Below are positions 8,412 through 16,964 of a stretch of DNA of 39,399 nt, in pieces. How positions within the stretch are numbered: the first letter of the stretch is position 1; the number at the start of each line of letters is the position of its first letter. This DNA is from Deltaproteobacteria bacterium (GTDB lineage Bacteria > Chloroflexota > Dehalococcoidia > Dehalococcoidales > BS750m-G39). The DNA lies in the NCBI GenBank assembly GCA_030603275.1, contig JAUVYB010000011.1, forward strand, positions 1-39,399, in the 5' to 3' direction. The notes beneath the pieces were generated by a model that made no database searches, was not told the DNA's origin, and saw nothing but the letters and a program-made list of their open reading frames with translations. The position numbers and the translations under genes are program-made.

Positions 8412-9491
8412 ATGGCTGATAATAAATCGGGTACAGTAGCCGGCCGGCTCTCAACGCTGGACCGCTTCCTGACCCTCTGGATTTTTATGGCGATGGGGCT
8501 GGGGGTAGGCCTGGGCTATTTCGTCCCCGGAGTGGCCGATTTCATCACCTTCTTTCAGGTGGACACTACCTCTATCCCCATTGCCATAGGGCTCATCCTG
8601 ATGATGTACCCGCCTCTGGCCAAGGTGAGATACGAAGAACTGGGGCGGGTGTTCCGCAACTGGCGGGTGCTGGGATTATCGCTGATACAGAACTGGCTCA
8701 TAGGGCCGGTGCTCATGTTCTTCCTGGCCATTCTCTTCCTCGGCTTTATCTGGCCCTATCCTGAGTATATGGTGGGGCTGATTATGATCGGGCTGGCACG
8801 CTGTATCGCCATGGTCATCGTGTGGAATGAGCTGGCCAAGGGGGACACCGACTATGCCGCCGGCCTGGTGGCGCTCAACTCCATCTTTCAGATAGTCTTC
8901 TACTCGGTTTACGCCTATGTTTTCATCACCGTGCTGCCGGCATGGTTCGGGCTGGAGGGGGCGGCGGTACAGGTTACCATCGGGCAGATAGCCGAGAGCG
9001 TGCTTATCTACCTCGGCATCCCCTTCTTCGGGGGCATGATTACCCGATTTGCCCTCATTAAAGCTAAAGGGCGGGAGTGGTACGAGAACAAGTTCATCCC
9101 CAGGATAAGTCCAATCACGCTGGTTGCGCTCCTGTTTACCATCGTGGTGATGTTCTCACTAAAGGGCGAGATAATCGTTCAAGTACCACTGGATGTAGTT
9201 CGTATTGCCGTTCCCCTGCTCATCTACTTCGTGGTTATGTTCCTGGTAGCCTTCTACATGGGCAAGAAGATAGGGGCGGATTACCCCAAGACAACCTCCA
9301 TCGCCTTTACCGCTGCCAGCAACAACTTTGAGCTGGCTATTGCCGTGGCGGTGGCGGTATTCGGCATTGGCTCCGGGCAGGCCTTTGCCGCCGTTATCGG
9401 GCCGCTGGTGGAGGTGCCGGTGCTCCTCGGGCTGGTGAATGTGGCGCTGTACTTCCGGCGAAGGTTCTTTGTTCAGGGGAACGATTCATAG
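8412..9491 (+). CDS. acr3: ACR3-family arsenite efflux transporter
   Basis: An arsenite exporter of the ACR3 family (bile/arsenite/riboflavin transporter superfamily), 359 residues with ten hydrophobic segments. Signature stretches: [32 protein letters not shown] with the cysteine needed for As(III) transport, and [17 protein letters not shown] with the conserved glutamate near residue 303. It closes the arsenic cluster with the same orientation as arsR. The spacer before it is short (46 bases) with GGGGCAAGGGG upstream of the ATG. No arsC arsenate reductase or arsA ATPase is in the window, so this part of the cluster handles already reduced arsenic. Confidence 0.94.
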   Translation: MADNKSGTVAGRLSTLDRFLTLWIFMAMGLGVGLGYFVPGVADFITFFQVDTTSIPIAIGLILMMYPPLAKVRYEELGRVFRNWRVLGLSLIQNWLIGPVLMFFLAILFLGFIWPYPEYMVGLIMIGLARCIAMVIVWNELAKGDTDYAAGLVALNSIFQIVFYSVYAYVFITVLPAWFGLEGAAVQVTIGQIAESVLIYLGIPFFGGMITRFALIKAKGREWYENKFIPRISPITLVALLFTIVVMFSLKGEIIVQVPLDVVRIAVPLLIYFVVMFLVAFYMGKKIGADYPKTTSIAFTAASNNFELAIAVAVAVFGIGSGQAFAAVIGPLVEVPVLLGLVNVALYFRRRFFVQGNDS

Positions 9492-9513
9492 CTGGCTGGC
9501 TTCAAAAAAAGGC

Positions 9514-9581
9514 TAAAAAAATTTGGGGAAACAATTCGTAGGTAGGTAGCTTCGGGGATTGTTTCAAGTGTTATGTCAAGC
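9514..9581 (+). repeat. dispersed repeat family E, copy 2
   Basis: Second copy of the 181-249 element, sharing TAAAAAAATTT, GGAAACAATTCG, CGGGGATT and GTTTCAA. It lies between the acr3 stop and the stop of the convergent gene, and its last base touches that stop codon. Confidence 0.7.
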
Positions 9582-10600
9582 TACTCTAGGGCCAGCCCCT
9601 GCTCTACCGCTTTGAAGTCGAAGTGCTTTTCCATTATTTGCAGGAGGCGGGGCAGTTTCCTGGACTGGTTGAAGCGGGGTTTGCCCAGCGCTATTTCAAT
9701 GGTGTCGACCACGGAACCGGTATCGCCCCTGGCCAGGATGATGGGAATGCCCTTTTCCCTGGCGCTGGTTAGCACAGGGTAGGTCGGCGCCACGCCGCCG
9801 CTCAAGACCAGGCACCGGGTCGAGGTCTCCAGCGCCGCCAGCTGCATATCGGGGCGGTCGCCCCTGAGCACCGCCGCCTTGTTGGCCCTGCGTCCGAAAT
9901 AGTCCGGGCCGGAATCGACAACCATCGCCCCCAGCATAAAGCTCTCCACCACCCCCCCCGATTTAGCGGCGTCGTTAAGTATTTCGCCCTCGAGCCGCGA
10001 GGCAATCTCCCCTACCGTCAGCCCGAACAGTACCCTGTCTTCGGGGAGCACCCCCAGCACCGCCGCCCCGCCCGCCCGGGATGCCATCCATTCCGATACC
10101 ATCTCCAGCCGCCTTGCCGGCACCTTGTTGACCACGACGCCCAGCAGGCTTTCACCGAAACCCCTGTACTTGGCGGATAAACCGGTTGCGGTCAGCTCTT
10201 CGGAATACGGTTCGACAACAATAACTTTAGCATTCAGCGCCTCGACCACCTCGTAAGCAGCCTCCACCGGTTTGGCCCCCGGCCTCAGGCGCCAGACTCC
10301 CTCGACGATGACCACGTCCTTGTCTTTTGAGACCCTGTCATAGGCCTGCTTTATCCTGCCAGCCAGTCCATCGCCCCCGGCGATAACCGGGGACAGGTCA
10401 GCCGCCGTCTCCTTCAGCCTCAGCGCCTTCCGGATAAACACGGCGTCGCTATCCACCGCCGCCTTTTCCTTGATATCAGCCACCATCGGCTTGAAGTAGC
10501 CCACCTTCCTGCCTTCACCATCCAGGTGCTTTGCCAGCCCGGCGCAGACCGCCGTCTTGCCCACACCCGCCTGTAACGAGGTCACATATAAAGCCGCCAA
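9581..10600 (-). CDS. BioD-like P-loop / DRTGG-domain protein (phosphotransacetylase N-terminal type)
   Basis: A 339-residue cytoplasmic protein. The N-terminal domain is a BioD-like P-loop ATPase (SLQAGVGKTAV, about residues 8-18; VVIVEGVWRL near 97). The C-terminal part, about residues 215-320, looks like a DRTGG domain. This pair forms the front of long phosphotransacetylases, but the acyltransferase domain itself is absent, so it is probably regulatory. The start is TTG at 10600: GGAGG lies six bases upstream and no in-frame ATG fits the conserved N-terminus. It converges with acr3. A role sensing acetyl-phosphate or cofactor state is speculation. Confidence 0.8.
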   Translation of the reverse strand: MAALYVTSLQAGVGKTAVCAGLAKHLDGEGRKVGYFKPMVADIKEKAAVDSDAVFIRKALRLKETAADLSPVIAGGDGLAGRIKQAYDRVSKDKDVVIVEGVWRLRPGAKPVEAAYEVVEALNAKVIVVEPYSEELTATGLSAKYRGFGESLLGVVVNKVPARRLEMVSEWMASRAGGAAVLGVLPEDRVLFGLTVGEIASRLEGEILNDAAKSGGVVESFMLGAMVVDSGPDYFGRRANKAAVLRGDRPDMQLAALETSTRCLVLSGGVAPTYPVLTSAREKGIPIILARGDTGSVVDTIEIALGKPRFNQSRKLPRLLQIMEKHFDFKAVEQGLALE

Positions 10601-10734
10601 GTTGCACCTCCAGCTACCTTATTATATATAGTGGCTTGAAAGGGGTACCGCCCTATTATAACTGGTGGGGAGAGGATGGTAAAGATGGTGTTGGATATAT
10701 GGCAAAGGGTTAAAGGCAGTGGTAGAATAGGGGT

Positions 10735-11406
10735 ATGTGGCTTTTATTGGCTATCACCCTTATTGTATTAGGGCTTTTGGTATTCGCTCTTAGGGGTTTA
10801 TTTGGTATATTCCCCGACAGTTGGGAGTGGGTTGGGATTGTCCTTGCTGGGGTGGGATTAGTGATGGGGATTCCAAGCGTGTTCCAGATGACAATGGGTC
10901 GCCCCAAACTAATGATGGATTTTGACAGGGTGGTAGACGGGCAAAAAAGAGCTTTAGCGATATTTCTTAAAAATCCCCCATTGGGTGAAAAATCTATTTG
11001 GAGAAAACTAGGAATCAGACGAGACACAATAGCAAGCCTATCAGCATCATTCCGCATATCAGAAGTTGCTAAAGTAGTTATACCTATTATGCACGCAAGG
11101 ATTTTTACTCCTGACGACCCTACGACGATTGACCCTACAAAGATTGGTGCTTGGCGGATTGCCCTACCTCCTACACTTAGCTTTGAGACTTGTATCATGA
11201 TAGCCATGTGGGGTAATGAGAAAAAGAAAGCCATTGTGCTTGGTGATAAGTTGAGAAACTCAGTAGACCTCTCTGCTGGCATTTATCGCATAGAAGTCAT
11301 CTTCTTAGTAGAAGGTCAGTCGATTAAGGAATTCAGGGAATTTATCGTTGGAGATAAAGCTGATGAACTCGTTTGGATTACGCCTCAGTCAGTTTCTCGT
11401 AAGTGA
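10735..11406 (+). CDS. unrecognised membrane-anchored protein
   Basis: I do not recognise this 223-residue protein. Residues 2-19 and about 32-50 form two hydrophobic helices. The remainder is soluble, with alternating hydrophobic residues that suggest beta structure, and no clear catalytic motif. The likely topology is a hairpin anchor with a cytoplasmic C-terminal domain. TAGAAT lies six bases before the ATG, so the message may be almost leaderless. The gene is visibly more A/T-rich than acr3 and the pyr genes, as is its neighbour. That suggests a different origin. Confidence 0.65.
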   Translation: MWLLLAITLIVLGLLVFALRGLFGIFPDSWEWVGIVLAGVGLVMGIPSVFQMTMGRPKLMMDFDRVVDGQKRALAIFLKNPPLGEKSIWRKLGIRRDTIASLSASFRISEVAKVVIPIMHARIFTPDDPTTIDPTKIGAWRIALPPTLSFETCIMIAMWGNEKKKAIVLGDKLRNSVDLSAGIYRIEVIFLVEGQSIKEFREFIVGDKADELVWITPQSVSRK

Positions 11407-11478
11407 GGTTCTCAGACTTGATTAGCTTTAGAAGTGTATCCCTGAATATCACAGAAGGATATCAACTAGGAATACGAT

Positions 11479-12003
11479 ATGCAAAACTCCAGTAACCAAA
11501 AAGTAAAAGTGTCAAAGGAGCAATTTGCGGGGCTCTTGGACTATTGGCTATGGGGACAGTTGAGTGACAAGGCTGTTAAAAAAACTGCCAAAGATTTCGG
11601 TTTTAAGATAAGAAACAAAAAGGATTTCAATAAAATATTTGAAGAACTATTTATTTTTGATGTGTGGCTGATAGTTTACACTTGTGAAGGAGTATTTGAA
11701 GATGAAGATAAACGGAATGACGTTTTAGATATATTCCACCATTTGGAGTATGGCCGTATTCTTGGAAAAGAGGAGAGTTTTGGCGATTGGATGATGTCAC
11801 TTTTTCACAGATACGCTGAATACGGTAAGGCTATGGAAACGGAACACCCATCAACTCCATTATGGGTAGTGGCAGATGTGTTCAATAAGAGGTTATTTGG
11901 AGAAATCCAGAAAGACCTAACTTTTCAAACAAAGGTTATTACCTATAAAGGACTGTTTGTGAAATATCTAGGAGAAACGATAAAAAAATATGATATAGAG
12001 TGA
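11479..12003 (+). CDS. unrecognised soluble protein
   Basis: A 174-residue protein with no family I can name. It is predicted mostly helical, rich in aromatic and charged residues, and has no signal peptide or membrane segment. The central part (about 95-125, GDWMMSLFHRYAEYGKAME) is the most distinctive. It follows the previous unknown gene by 72 bases and shares its A/T-rich composition, so the two probably travel together. Confidence 0.6.
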   Translation: MQNSSNQKVKVSKEQFAGLLDYWLWGQLSDKAVKKTAKDFGFKIRNKKDFNKIFEELFIFDVWLIVYTCEGVFEDEDKRNDVLDIFHHLEYGRILGKEESFGDWMMSLFHRYAEYGKAMETEHPSTPLWVVADVFNKRLFGEIQKDLTFQTKVITYKGLFVKYLGETIKKYDIE

Positions 12004-12077
12004 ATAGCGTCCATGAAATTCCACAGTATAAAACCCCTTTCGGTGTAGGTTGTAGTCTAAGTATTAAGCTAGAATTC

Positions 12078-12097
12078 TGCTAACATTTTTGCTAACA
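12078..12097 (+). repeat. paired TGCTAACA direct repeat
   Basis: Two exact TGCTAACA copies (12078-12085 and 12090-12097) are separated by four T. They lie downstream of the two low-GC unknown genes and just before a C9 run. Such spaced repeats can be protein-binding sites, but nothing here identifies one. Confidence 0.4.
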
Positions 12098-12130
12098 AAC
12101 TTTCCCCCCCCCATATTCTCAGCAAGTGCT

Positions 12131-12175
12131 AGAAGCGCAGCTTATGAGGGCGGGTGGGTATGGGAATAAAAACAT
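12131..12175 (+). repeat. dispersed repeat family A, copy 2
   Basis: AGAAGCGCAGCTTATGAGGG followed by CGGGTGGGTATGGGAATAAA. It has the conserved GGGTGGGTATGGGAA core, with a weaker preceding hairpin than the other copies. It ends four bases before the stop codon of the ACT-domain gene. Confidence 0.55.
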
Positions 12176-12178
12176 ACT

Positions 12179-12607
12179 CTAAGAGATACCCAACGCTTTG
12201 GCAGCCTTATCTATATCGGGTTGCTTAACCCAGATGATTGCCCCATAATGCCAGTCGCCGGTGTCTATGGCCTGCATGGCTGTGACGTTGACCCCGGCCT
12301 GTTCCAGCTTGCCAAGTATGTCAGCGACAGCGCCCAGGTGCTCCCACTCCGTGATAAGGAAAGCAACCTTTGGTCCCACCAGCTTGATACCTGCTTTTTG
12401 TGCCGCCGCAACCAGGGCATCTCCGCTGGACGGCACGAGGTCTAGCTGACTACGCTGCGCGTCCAATGGGAAACCATTAAAAGCAAGCAGATTGATACCT
12501 TTTCCCTTGAGCTCATTGAAAACCTTGGCCCCCGCTCCAACCTTATTGGGAACCACAGTATAGTAGTACTCAATACGCTCAATACGCTGCACGAAGCTGC
12601 TTTCCAT
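12179..12607 (-). CDS. tandem ACT-domain protein
   Basis: A 142-residue protein with two ACT-like ligand-binding repeats, about residues 10-70 and 75-140 (the second contains EHLGAVADILGKLEQAGVNV). ACT domains usually bind amino acids and regulate a partner. No enzyme domain is present, so it is a stand-alone regulator of unknown target. GGAGG at 12616-12620 is eight bases before the ATG at 12607. A possible GTG start nine bases further upstream would overlap that ribosome-binding site, so the ATG was preferred. Confidence 0.8.
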   Translation of the reverse strand: MESSFVQRIERIEYYYTVVPNKVGAGAKVFNELKGKGINLLAFNGFPLDAQRSQLDLVPSSGDALVAAAQKAGIKLVGPKVAFLITEWEHLGAVADILGKLEQAGVNVTAMQAIDTGDWHYGAIIWVKQPDIDKAAKALGIS

Positions 12608-12713
12608 GGCATGCACCTCCTGTGAAAAAATTCCGCTTTATTTATCTTAGTTTATCATAGGGGGGTTCAGGTTGTGTAGTCAAGCAAAAGCGTCCAAAGA
12701 AAGTTTGGTTTGA

Positions 12714-12818
12714 CTATTTATTTTTCGAGTATAACGAAACAAACCAGAATAGACCGAAACTAAGAAGAAGGATACCCAGACCACCAAAAAAGATGCCTAT
12801 ACCACTCAGCGCTTCCAT
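12714..12818 (-). CDS. 34-residue single-span membrane peptide
   Basis: A small reading frame starting MEALSGIGIFFGGLGILLL and ending SLYSKNK. It has one glycine-rich hydrophobic helix (about residues 6-29) followed by a short positively charged tail. GGAGGTGAAAAC directly precedes the ATG, an excellent ribosome-binding site. Length, charge pattern and ribosome-binding site support a real small membrane protein. Function is unknown; it is in the same direction as the ACT-domain gene just downstream. Confidence 0.6.
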   Translation of the reverse strand: MEALSGIGIFFGGLGILLLSFGLFWFVSLYSKNK

Positions 12819-12919
12819 GTTTTCACCTCCGAAGTGATAGTTGTTTGACAATATCATATCCCTGCTGAAGATGCAATATAAGGGAAGCCTTTGAGGGCGG
12901 GCGGGGATTAATGATTTTT

Positions 12920-12974
12920 AAAGGCAAGGCCTTTTGGGTGGGTGGGTATGGGAAGATAGAGAACCGTTAAAAAC
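12920..12974 (+). repeat. dispersed repeat family A, copy 3
   Basis: AAAGGCAAGGCCTTTT hairpin, then GGGTGGGTATGGGAA and GATAGAGAACCGTTAAAA, matching 445-500 almost base for base in the second part. Confidence 0.65.
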
Positions 12975-12985
12975 GGGAGTTAAAG

Positions 12986-13005
12986 AGGGGCGAAGCCCCT
13001 TTTTT
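12986..13005 (+). terminator. GCGAAGC hairpin with T tract
   Basis: AGGGGC-GAA-GCCCCT followed by five more T. It has the shape of an intrinsic terminator but there is no nearby plus-strand gene to end, so it is more likely part of the repeat cluster. The core is the very stable GCGAAGC mini-hairpin. Confidence 0.5.
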
Positions 13006-13049
13006 CCTTAAAGGGCGGCGGGCGGGAAAAGATATAAAACGGGGTGGGG
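13006..13049 (+). repeat. dispersed repeat family B, copy 1
   Basis: CCTTAAAGGGCGGCGGGCGG then GAAAAGATATAAAACGGGG and TGGGG. It differs from 29596-29640 by only one G, and a shorter copy is at 26721-26758. Confidence 0.75.
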
Positions 13050-13085
13050 AAAAACAGGGGTTAATAACCCTCTAAACTCAAAAAC

Positions 13086-13114
13086 TTGCACCCACCAAAA
13101 AAACCTGCTATAAT
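13086..13114 (+). promoter_or_regulatory. promoter of the pyr operon
   Basis: TTGCAC, exactly 17 bp, then a perfect TATAAT. Transcription would start near 13121 and give a leader of about 110 bases before pyrR, enough to hold the attenuator described next. Confidence 0.8.
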
Positions 13115-13149
13115 GTTTAATTAAGAGCTAAAAAAATAATAACCTTTAA

Positions 13150-13800
<651 letters not shown>

Positions 13801-13821
13801 ACCAGTCAAAGAGGGCTAGCC

Positions 13822-15237
13822 ATGACTCTATCAAATAGAAATATGGTAACAATAGATGACCTGTCCAGGGGCGAGATAGAGGCCGTATTCTCCCTGGCCG
13901 ACCAGATGGCCGGCTCCAGGGACAAGCAGTTCGGGGTGTGCAAGGGCAAGATTATGGCCAGCCTGTTTTTTGAGCCCAGCACCAGGACAAGGCTTTCCTT
14001 TGAGACGGCGATGCACCGGCTGGGGGGGAGTGTCATTACCGCGTCCGACGTCGGGGCCACCTCCCTGTCCAAGGGTGAGAGCATCGCCGACATGGCCAGG
14101 GTAATCGGTTCTTACGCCGACATAATTGTCATCAGGCACCCCTGGGAGGGAGCCGCCAGGGTGGTTGCCGACTACGCCGGGGTACCTGTAATCAATGCCG
14201 GGGACGGGGGGCATGAGCACCCCACCCAGACCCTGTGCGACCTGTATACCATCAAGAAAGAACGGCAGACCATCAAGGGTTTAAGAATCGCCCTGTGGGG
14301 GGACCTTAAGTACGGGCGCACCGTGCCCTCGCTGGTCTACGCGCTGGCAAGATTCGGCGCCACCATTCTCTTCCGCCCCGGGCCGGGACTGGAGCTTCCC
14401 GAGCACGTCATGAATAAGCTGGGCAGCGAGTATACCGGACGGCTGGAAAGATACGCCAACCTGAACGAAAAAGTGAAACAGAGGCTCTTCCCGCTGGACG
14501 CCATATACATAACGCCGAGCAAGCCGCACCAGCTGGCCAATATCCCCAGCGTCAGCGCCCAGGTTGAGCTGGAAGAAGGAGTCGACGTGCTTTATGTTAC
14601 CCGGCTCCAGATGGAGAGGCTGGCCGCCGGCGAAGAGGGCGAGGAGTTAAAAAGGGACTACCCGGTGGTGGACAAGAAGCTGCTTAAAGAACGGGAATTT
14701 GAGAAGACCATGGTGCTGCACCCGCTTCCCCGCGTTAACGAAATGGCCCGCGAGATAGACGCCGACCCGAGGAGCACCTATTTCAAGCAGGCGGGGTTTG
14801 GGGTACCGATAAGGATGGCTCTGCTGGCCCTGTTGCTGGGGAGCAAAAAAACCGATATCACCGAAGACGAGGAGCCCTTCACCCGACCGGGAGAGCATCC
14901 GCCCTACCGGCGTGGATTCGGGGTAAGGTGCGCCAACCCGAGGTGTGTTTGCATGCAAAAAACCGAGGCCAACTACATCAAGCCTGAATTTAAGATAGTA
15001 GGCCGCCGTCCGCTGACCTTAAGGTGCGCCTACTGCGAGCATGAGCTTCACCCCCGGTACGTAGCCAGTACCGACTGGCATGAGGGTAGATTGGCTAGTA
15101 AAAAGTACCATAGCGCCGACAGCCACTGGTCGACTAAAATTAAGCCGGAGAATTTAATTATCTTTAATTCGGCCAGCGACGCCGAAGCCCAGGGGTTTAA
15201 GCCCGGCCATTACGCCAGTGCAGGTAAAGAGAAATAA
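13822..15237 (+). CDS. pyrB: aspartate carbamoyltransferase with fused PyrI-like zinc domain
   Basis: Catalyses carbamoyl phosphate plus aspartate to carbamoylaspartate. Residues 1 to about 345 are the catalytic chain: FFEPSTRTRLSFETA (carbamoyl-phosphate loop), SKGES (the 80s loop), GDGGHEHPTQTL and HPLPRVNE. At 471 residues the protein is about 160 longer than a usual catalytic chain. The extension has CANPRCVC and, about 30 residues later, LRCAYCEHEL, the four-cysteine pattern of the PyrI zinc domain that contacts the catalytic chain; the nucleotide-binding PyrI domain is absent. The last 40 residues (IKPENLIIFNSASDAEAQGF) weakly resemble the Ada metal-binding domain, without its cysteines. 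AAAGAGGG precedes the ATG. Confidence 0.94.
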   Translation: MTLSNRNMVTIDDLSRGEIEAVFSLADQMAGSRDKQFGVCKGKIMASLFFEPSTRTRLSFETAMHRLGGSVITASDVGATSLSKGESIADMARVIGSYADIIVIRHPWEGAARVVADYAGVPVINAGDGGHEHPTQTLCDLYTIKKERQTIKGLRIALWGDLKYGRTVPSLVYALARFGATILFRPGPGLELPEHVMNKLGSEYTGRLERYANLNEKVKQRLFPLDAIYITPSKPHQLANIPSVSAQVELEEGVDVLYVTRLQMERLAAGEEGEELKRDYPVVDKKLLKEREFEKTMVLHPLPRVNEMAREIDADPRSTYFKQAGFGVPIRMALLALLLGSKKTDITEDEEPFTRPGEHPPYRRGFGVRCANPRCVCMQKTEANYIKPEFKIVGRRPLTLRCAYCEHELHPRYVASTDWHEGRLASKKYHSADSHWSTKIKPENLIIFNSASDAEAQGFKPGHYASAGKEK

Positions 15238-15271
15238 CAGGTAACGAGAAATAACAGGTAAAGAGAAATAA
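15221..15271 (+). repeat. three tandem 17-bp units at the pyrB/pyrC junction
   Basis: CAGGTAAAGAGAAATAA occurs three times head to tail (15221, 15238, 15255), the middle one with a single A-to-C change. The first unit encodes the end of PyrB including its stop. The last supplies the pyrC upstream region just before its ATG at 15274. Confidence 0.9.
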
Positions 15272-15273
15272 TA

Positions 15274-16587
15274 ATGAAGTCTTTGCTTATTCAGGGTGGA
15301 CGGATAATCGACCCCGGCCGGAAGTTAGATGAGGCCGGCAGCCTGCTCATTGCCGGGGGTAAAATATCGTGGGTTGGCGGGGCAAAAGACACCCCGCCCG
15401 ACGCGGATTATGATGTCCTCGATGCTAAGGGGTTAATCGTCTGCCCCGGCTTTATCGACCTGCACTGTCACCTGAGGCAGCCCGGTTTCGAGGAAAAAGA
15501 AACCATTGCCAGCGGCACTACGGCCGCCGCCAGAGGCGGCTTTACCACCGTCTGCTGCATGCCCAATACCGAGCCGCCCCTTGATAATAAGACCACCGTT
15601 AACTACGTGAAAGCGACGGCGGCTGCCGAGGGCATAATTAGAGTTCTGCCCATAGGCTGTATCTCCCTTGGGCAGAGTGGGGAAGAGCCGGCTGATATGG
15701 GTGAACTGGCCGCGGCGGGGGTGGTTGCCTTTAGCGATGACGGTGAGCCGGCGCTGAATTCAAAACTGATGCGCCGGGCGCTGGAATACAGCCGCTCCTC
15801 CGGCCTGCCCATCATCGACCACTGCGAGGACAAGGCCCTAAGCGAGGGCGGGCAGATGAACGAGGGCGTAGTATCCGCCGAGTTGGGGCTCCGGGGCATA
15901 CCAAACGCCGCCGAGGATATTATAGTGGCCCGTGACCTGGAACTGGCGCAACTAACCGGAGGGTGGGTGCATATTGCCCATGTTACTACCGGGGGCGCGG
16001 TCGACCTCATCCGCCGGGCTAAAGAAAAGGGCATCCGTGTTACCGCCGAGGCTACTCCCCACCACCTGACCCTCACCGAGGAGAGGGTTAAAGGCCGTAA
16101 CACCAGCGCCAAGGTCAATCCGCCCTTAAGAACCGAACGGGACGTCAAAGCCCTGATTAATGGGCTTAACGATAACACCATCGATGTCATCGCCACCGAC
16201 CACGCCCCCCACACCGAGGCCGAGAAGCGCCAGCAGTTCGACCTCGCCCCCTCCGGCATCAGCGGCTTTGAAACCGCTTTGGGCAGCCTGATGGGGCTGG
16301 TGCACCGGGGAGATATAAGCCTGGTCAGCCTTATCAACAAGCTCACCGCCGTGCCCGCCGGGATTATCGGTAAAAAATACGGCCCGGGCACACTGGCTAC
16401 CGGTTCTTTAGCCGATGTCACCATCTTTGACCCCACTTTAGAGTGGACGGTGGATACTAAAGATTTTGCCTCAAAGGGCAAAAATACCCCCCTCGCCGGA
16501 GAGAGGCTAAAGGGTAGAGTGATGGCGACTATATACGGGGGGAAGGTGGTTTATAGGGACGAGGGGGTTACGATAGAGGGGAGTTAA
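15274..16587 (+). CDS. pyrC: dihydroorotase (class I)
   Basis: Cyclises carbamoylaspartate to dihydroorotate, a zinc amidohydrolase of 437 residues. HCHLRQPGFEEKE (HxH metal ligands plus substrate arginine) is near residue 60. CMPNTEPPLD, IDHCED, HVTTGGAVDLIRRAK, ATPHHLTLTEE and ATDHAPH follow in order, giving the remaining ligands and the catalytic aspartate. It follows pyrB in the operon, the substrate order of the pathway. The start is preceded by the 17-bp repeat array, whose AGGTAAAGAG is a modest ribosome-binding site. Confidence 0.95.
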   Translation: MKSLLIQGGRIIDPGRKLDEAGSLLIAGGKISWVGGAKDTPPDADYDVLDAKGLIVCPGFIDLHCHLRQPGFEEKETIASGTTAAARGGFTTVCCMPNTEPPLDNKTTVNYVKATAAAEGIIRVLPIGCISLGQSGEEPADMGELAAAGVVAFSDDGEPALNSKLMRRALEYSRSSGLPIIDHCEDKALSEGGQMNEGVVSAELGLRGIPNAAEDIIVARDLELAQLTGGWVHIAHVTTGGAVDLIRRAKEKGIRVTAEATPHHLTLTEERVKGRNTSAKVNPPLRTERDVKALINGLNDNTIDVIATDHAPHTEAEKRQQFDLAPSGISGFETALGSLMGLVHRGDISLVSLINKLTAVPAGIIGKKYGPGTLATGSLADVTIFDPTLEWTVDTKDFASKGKNTPLAGERLKGRVMATIYGGKVVYRDEGVTIEGS

Positions 16588-16610
16588 AAAGGGATGGAAG
16601 GAGGAAGAAA

Positions 16611-16877
16611 ATGGCTGAATTAAGAAGATGGCGGATTGAAAGTGATAAAAAAGAACTTGTGGTTGAGTATTCGCTTAAACTGGCTGGTGACGGAGAGGCA
16701 TTGGTTGATGGGAAGATAGTAACTGCTTGGGGTTCAAGCCTTTTAGGTTTACCGAAGGAAGTGCGGTTTGAAATCGGAGGTAAGCCTGCCACTCTACGTC
16801 GCACAGGAATGATATCTCAGCATTTCGACCTTATATACGAAGGTAAAGTATATACCGAAAAGCAGGGGAGAGCTTGA
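16611..16877 (+). CDS. unrecognised 88-residue protein in the pyr operon
   Basis: A soluble protein of 88 residues, probably beta-rich, with no family I can name. It has no cysteine, signal peptide or membrane helix. GAAGGAGGAAG lies just before the ATG, a strong ribosome-binding site. It sits 23 bases after pyrC, and its TGA is followed at once by a terminator-like hairpin. Less G/C-rich than pyrC. It may simply ride in the operon. Confidence 0.65.
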   Translation: MAELRRWRIESDKKELVVEYSLKLAGDGEALVDGKIVTAWGSSLLGLPKEVRFEIGGKPATLRRTGMISQHFDLIYEGKVYTEKQGRA

Positions 16878-16900
16878 GAGGGGGCGAAGCCCCCTCTTTT
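16878..16900 (+). terminator. terminator-like GCGAAGC hairpin
   Basis: GAGGGGGC-GAA-GCCCCCTC then TTTT, directly after the stop codon of the 88-residue gene. It would cut the pyr operon before carA if fully efficient. It also has the sequence style of the dispersed hairpin repeats, so it may be an inserted element. Confidence 0.7.
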
Positions 16901-16911
16901 AGAAAGTTCTT

Positions 16912-16957
16912 CCCCCTTCCCCTTGATAAGGGGAAGGGGGATACAGGGGGATAGGGT
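16912..16957 (+). repeat. dispersed hairpin repeat family C, copy 1
   Basis: CCCCCTTCCCCTT-GAT-AAGGGGAAGGGGG is a perfect 13-bp stem, followed by ATACAGGGGGATAGGGTT. With the GAA hairpin just upstream it gives the same two-hairpin layout as 23246-23323 and 29721-29794. It ends eight bases before carA. Confidence 0.75.
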
Positions 16958-16964
16958 TACAAAA

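Noticed and set aside
13801-13821. Second PyrR-binding site before pyrB
   Set aside because: AGTCAAAGAGGGCT looks similar at first but misses several consensus positions and has no flanking stem; it is just the pyrB ribosome-binding region.
15221-15271. CRISPR-like array
   Set aside because: The three 17-bp units are directly adjacent without spacers and there are no cas genes.
16923-16964. Upstream extension of carA
   Set aside because: It lies in the family C hairpin; homologous CarA proteins start at MTKRAILVLADGS or similar.
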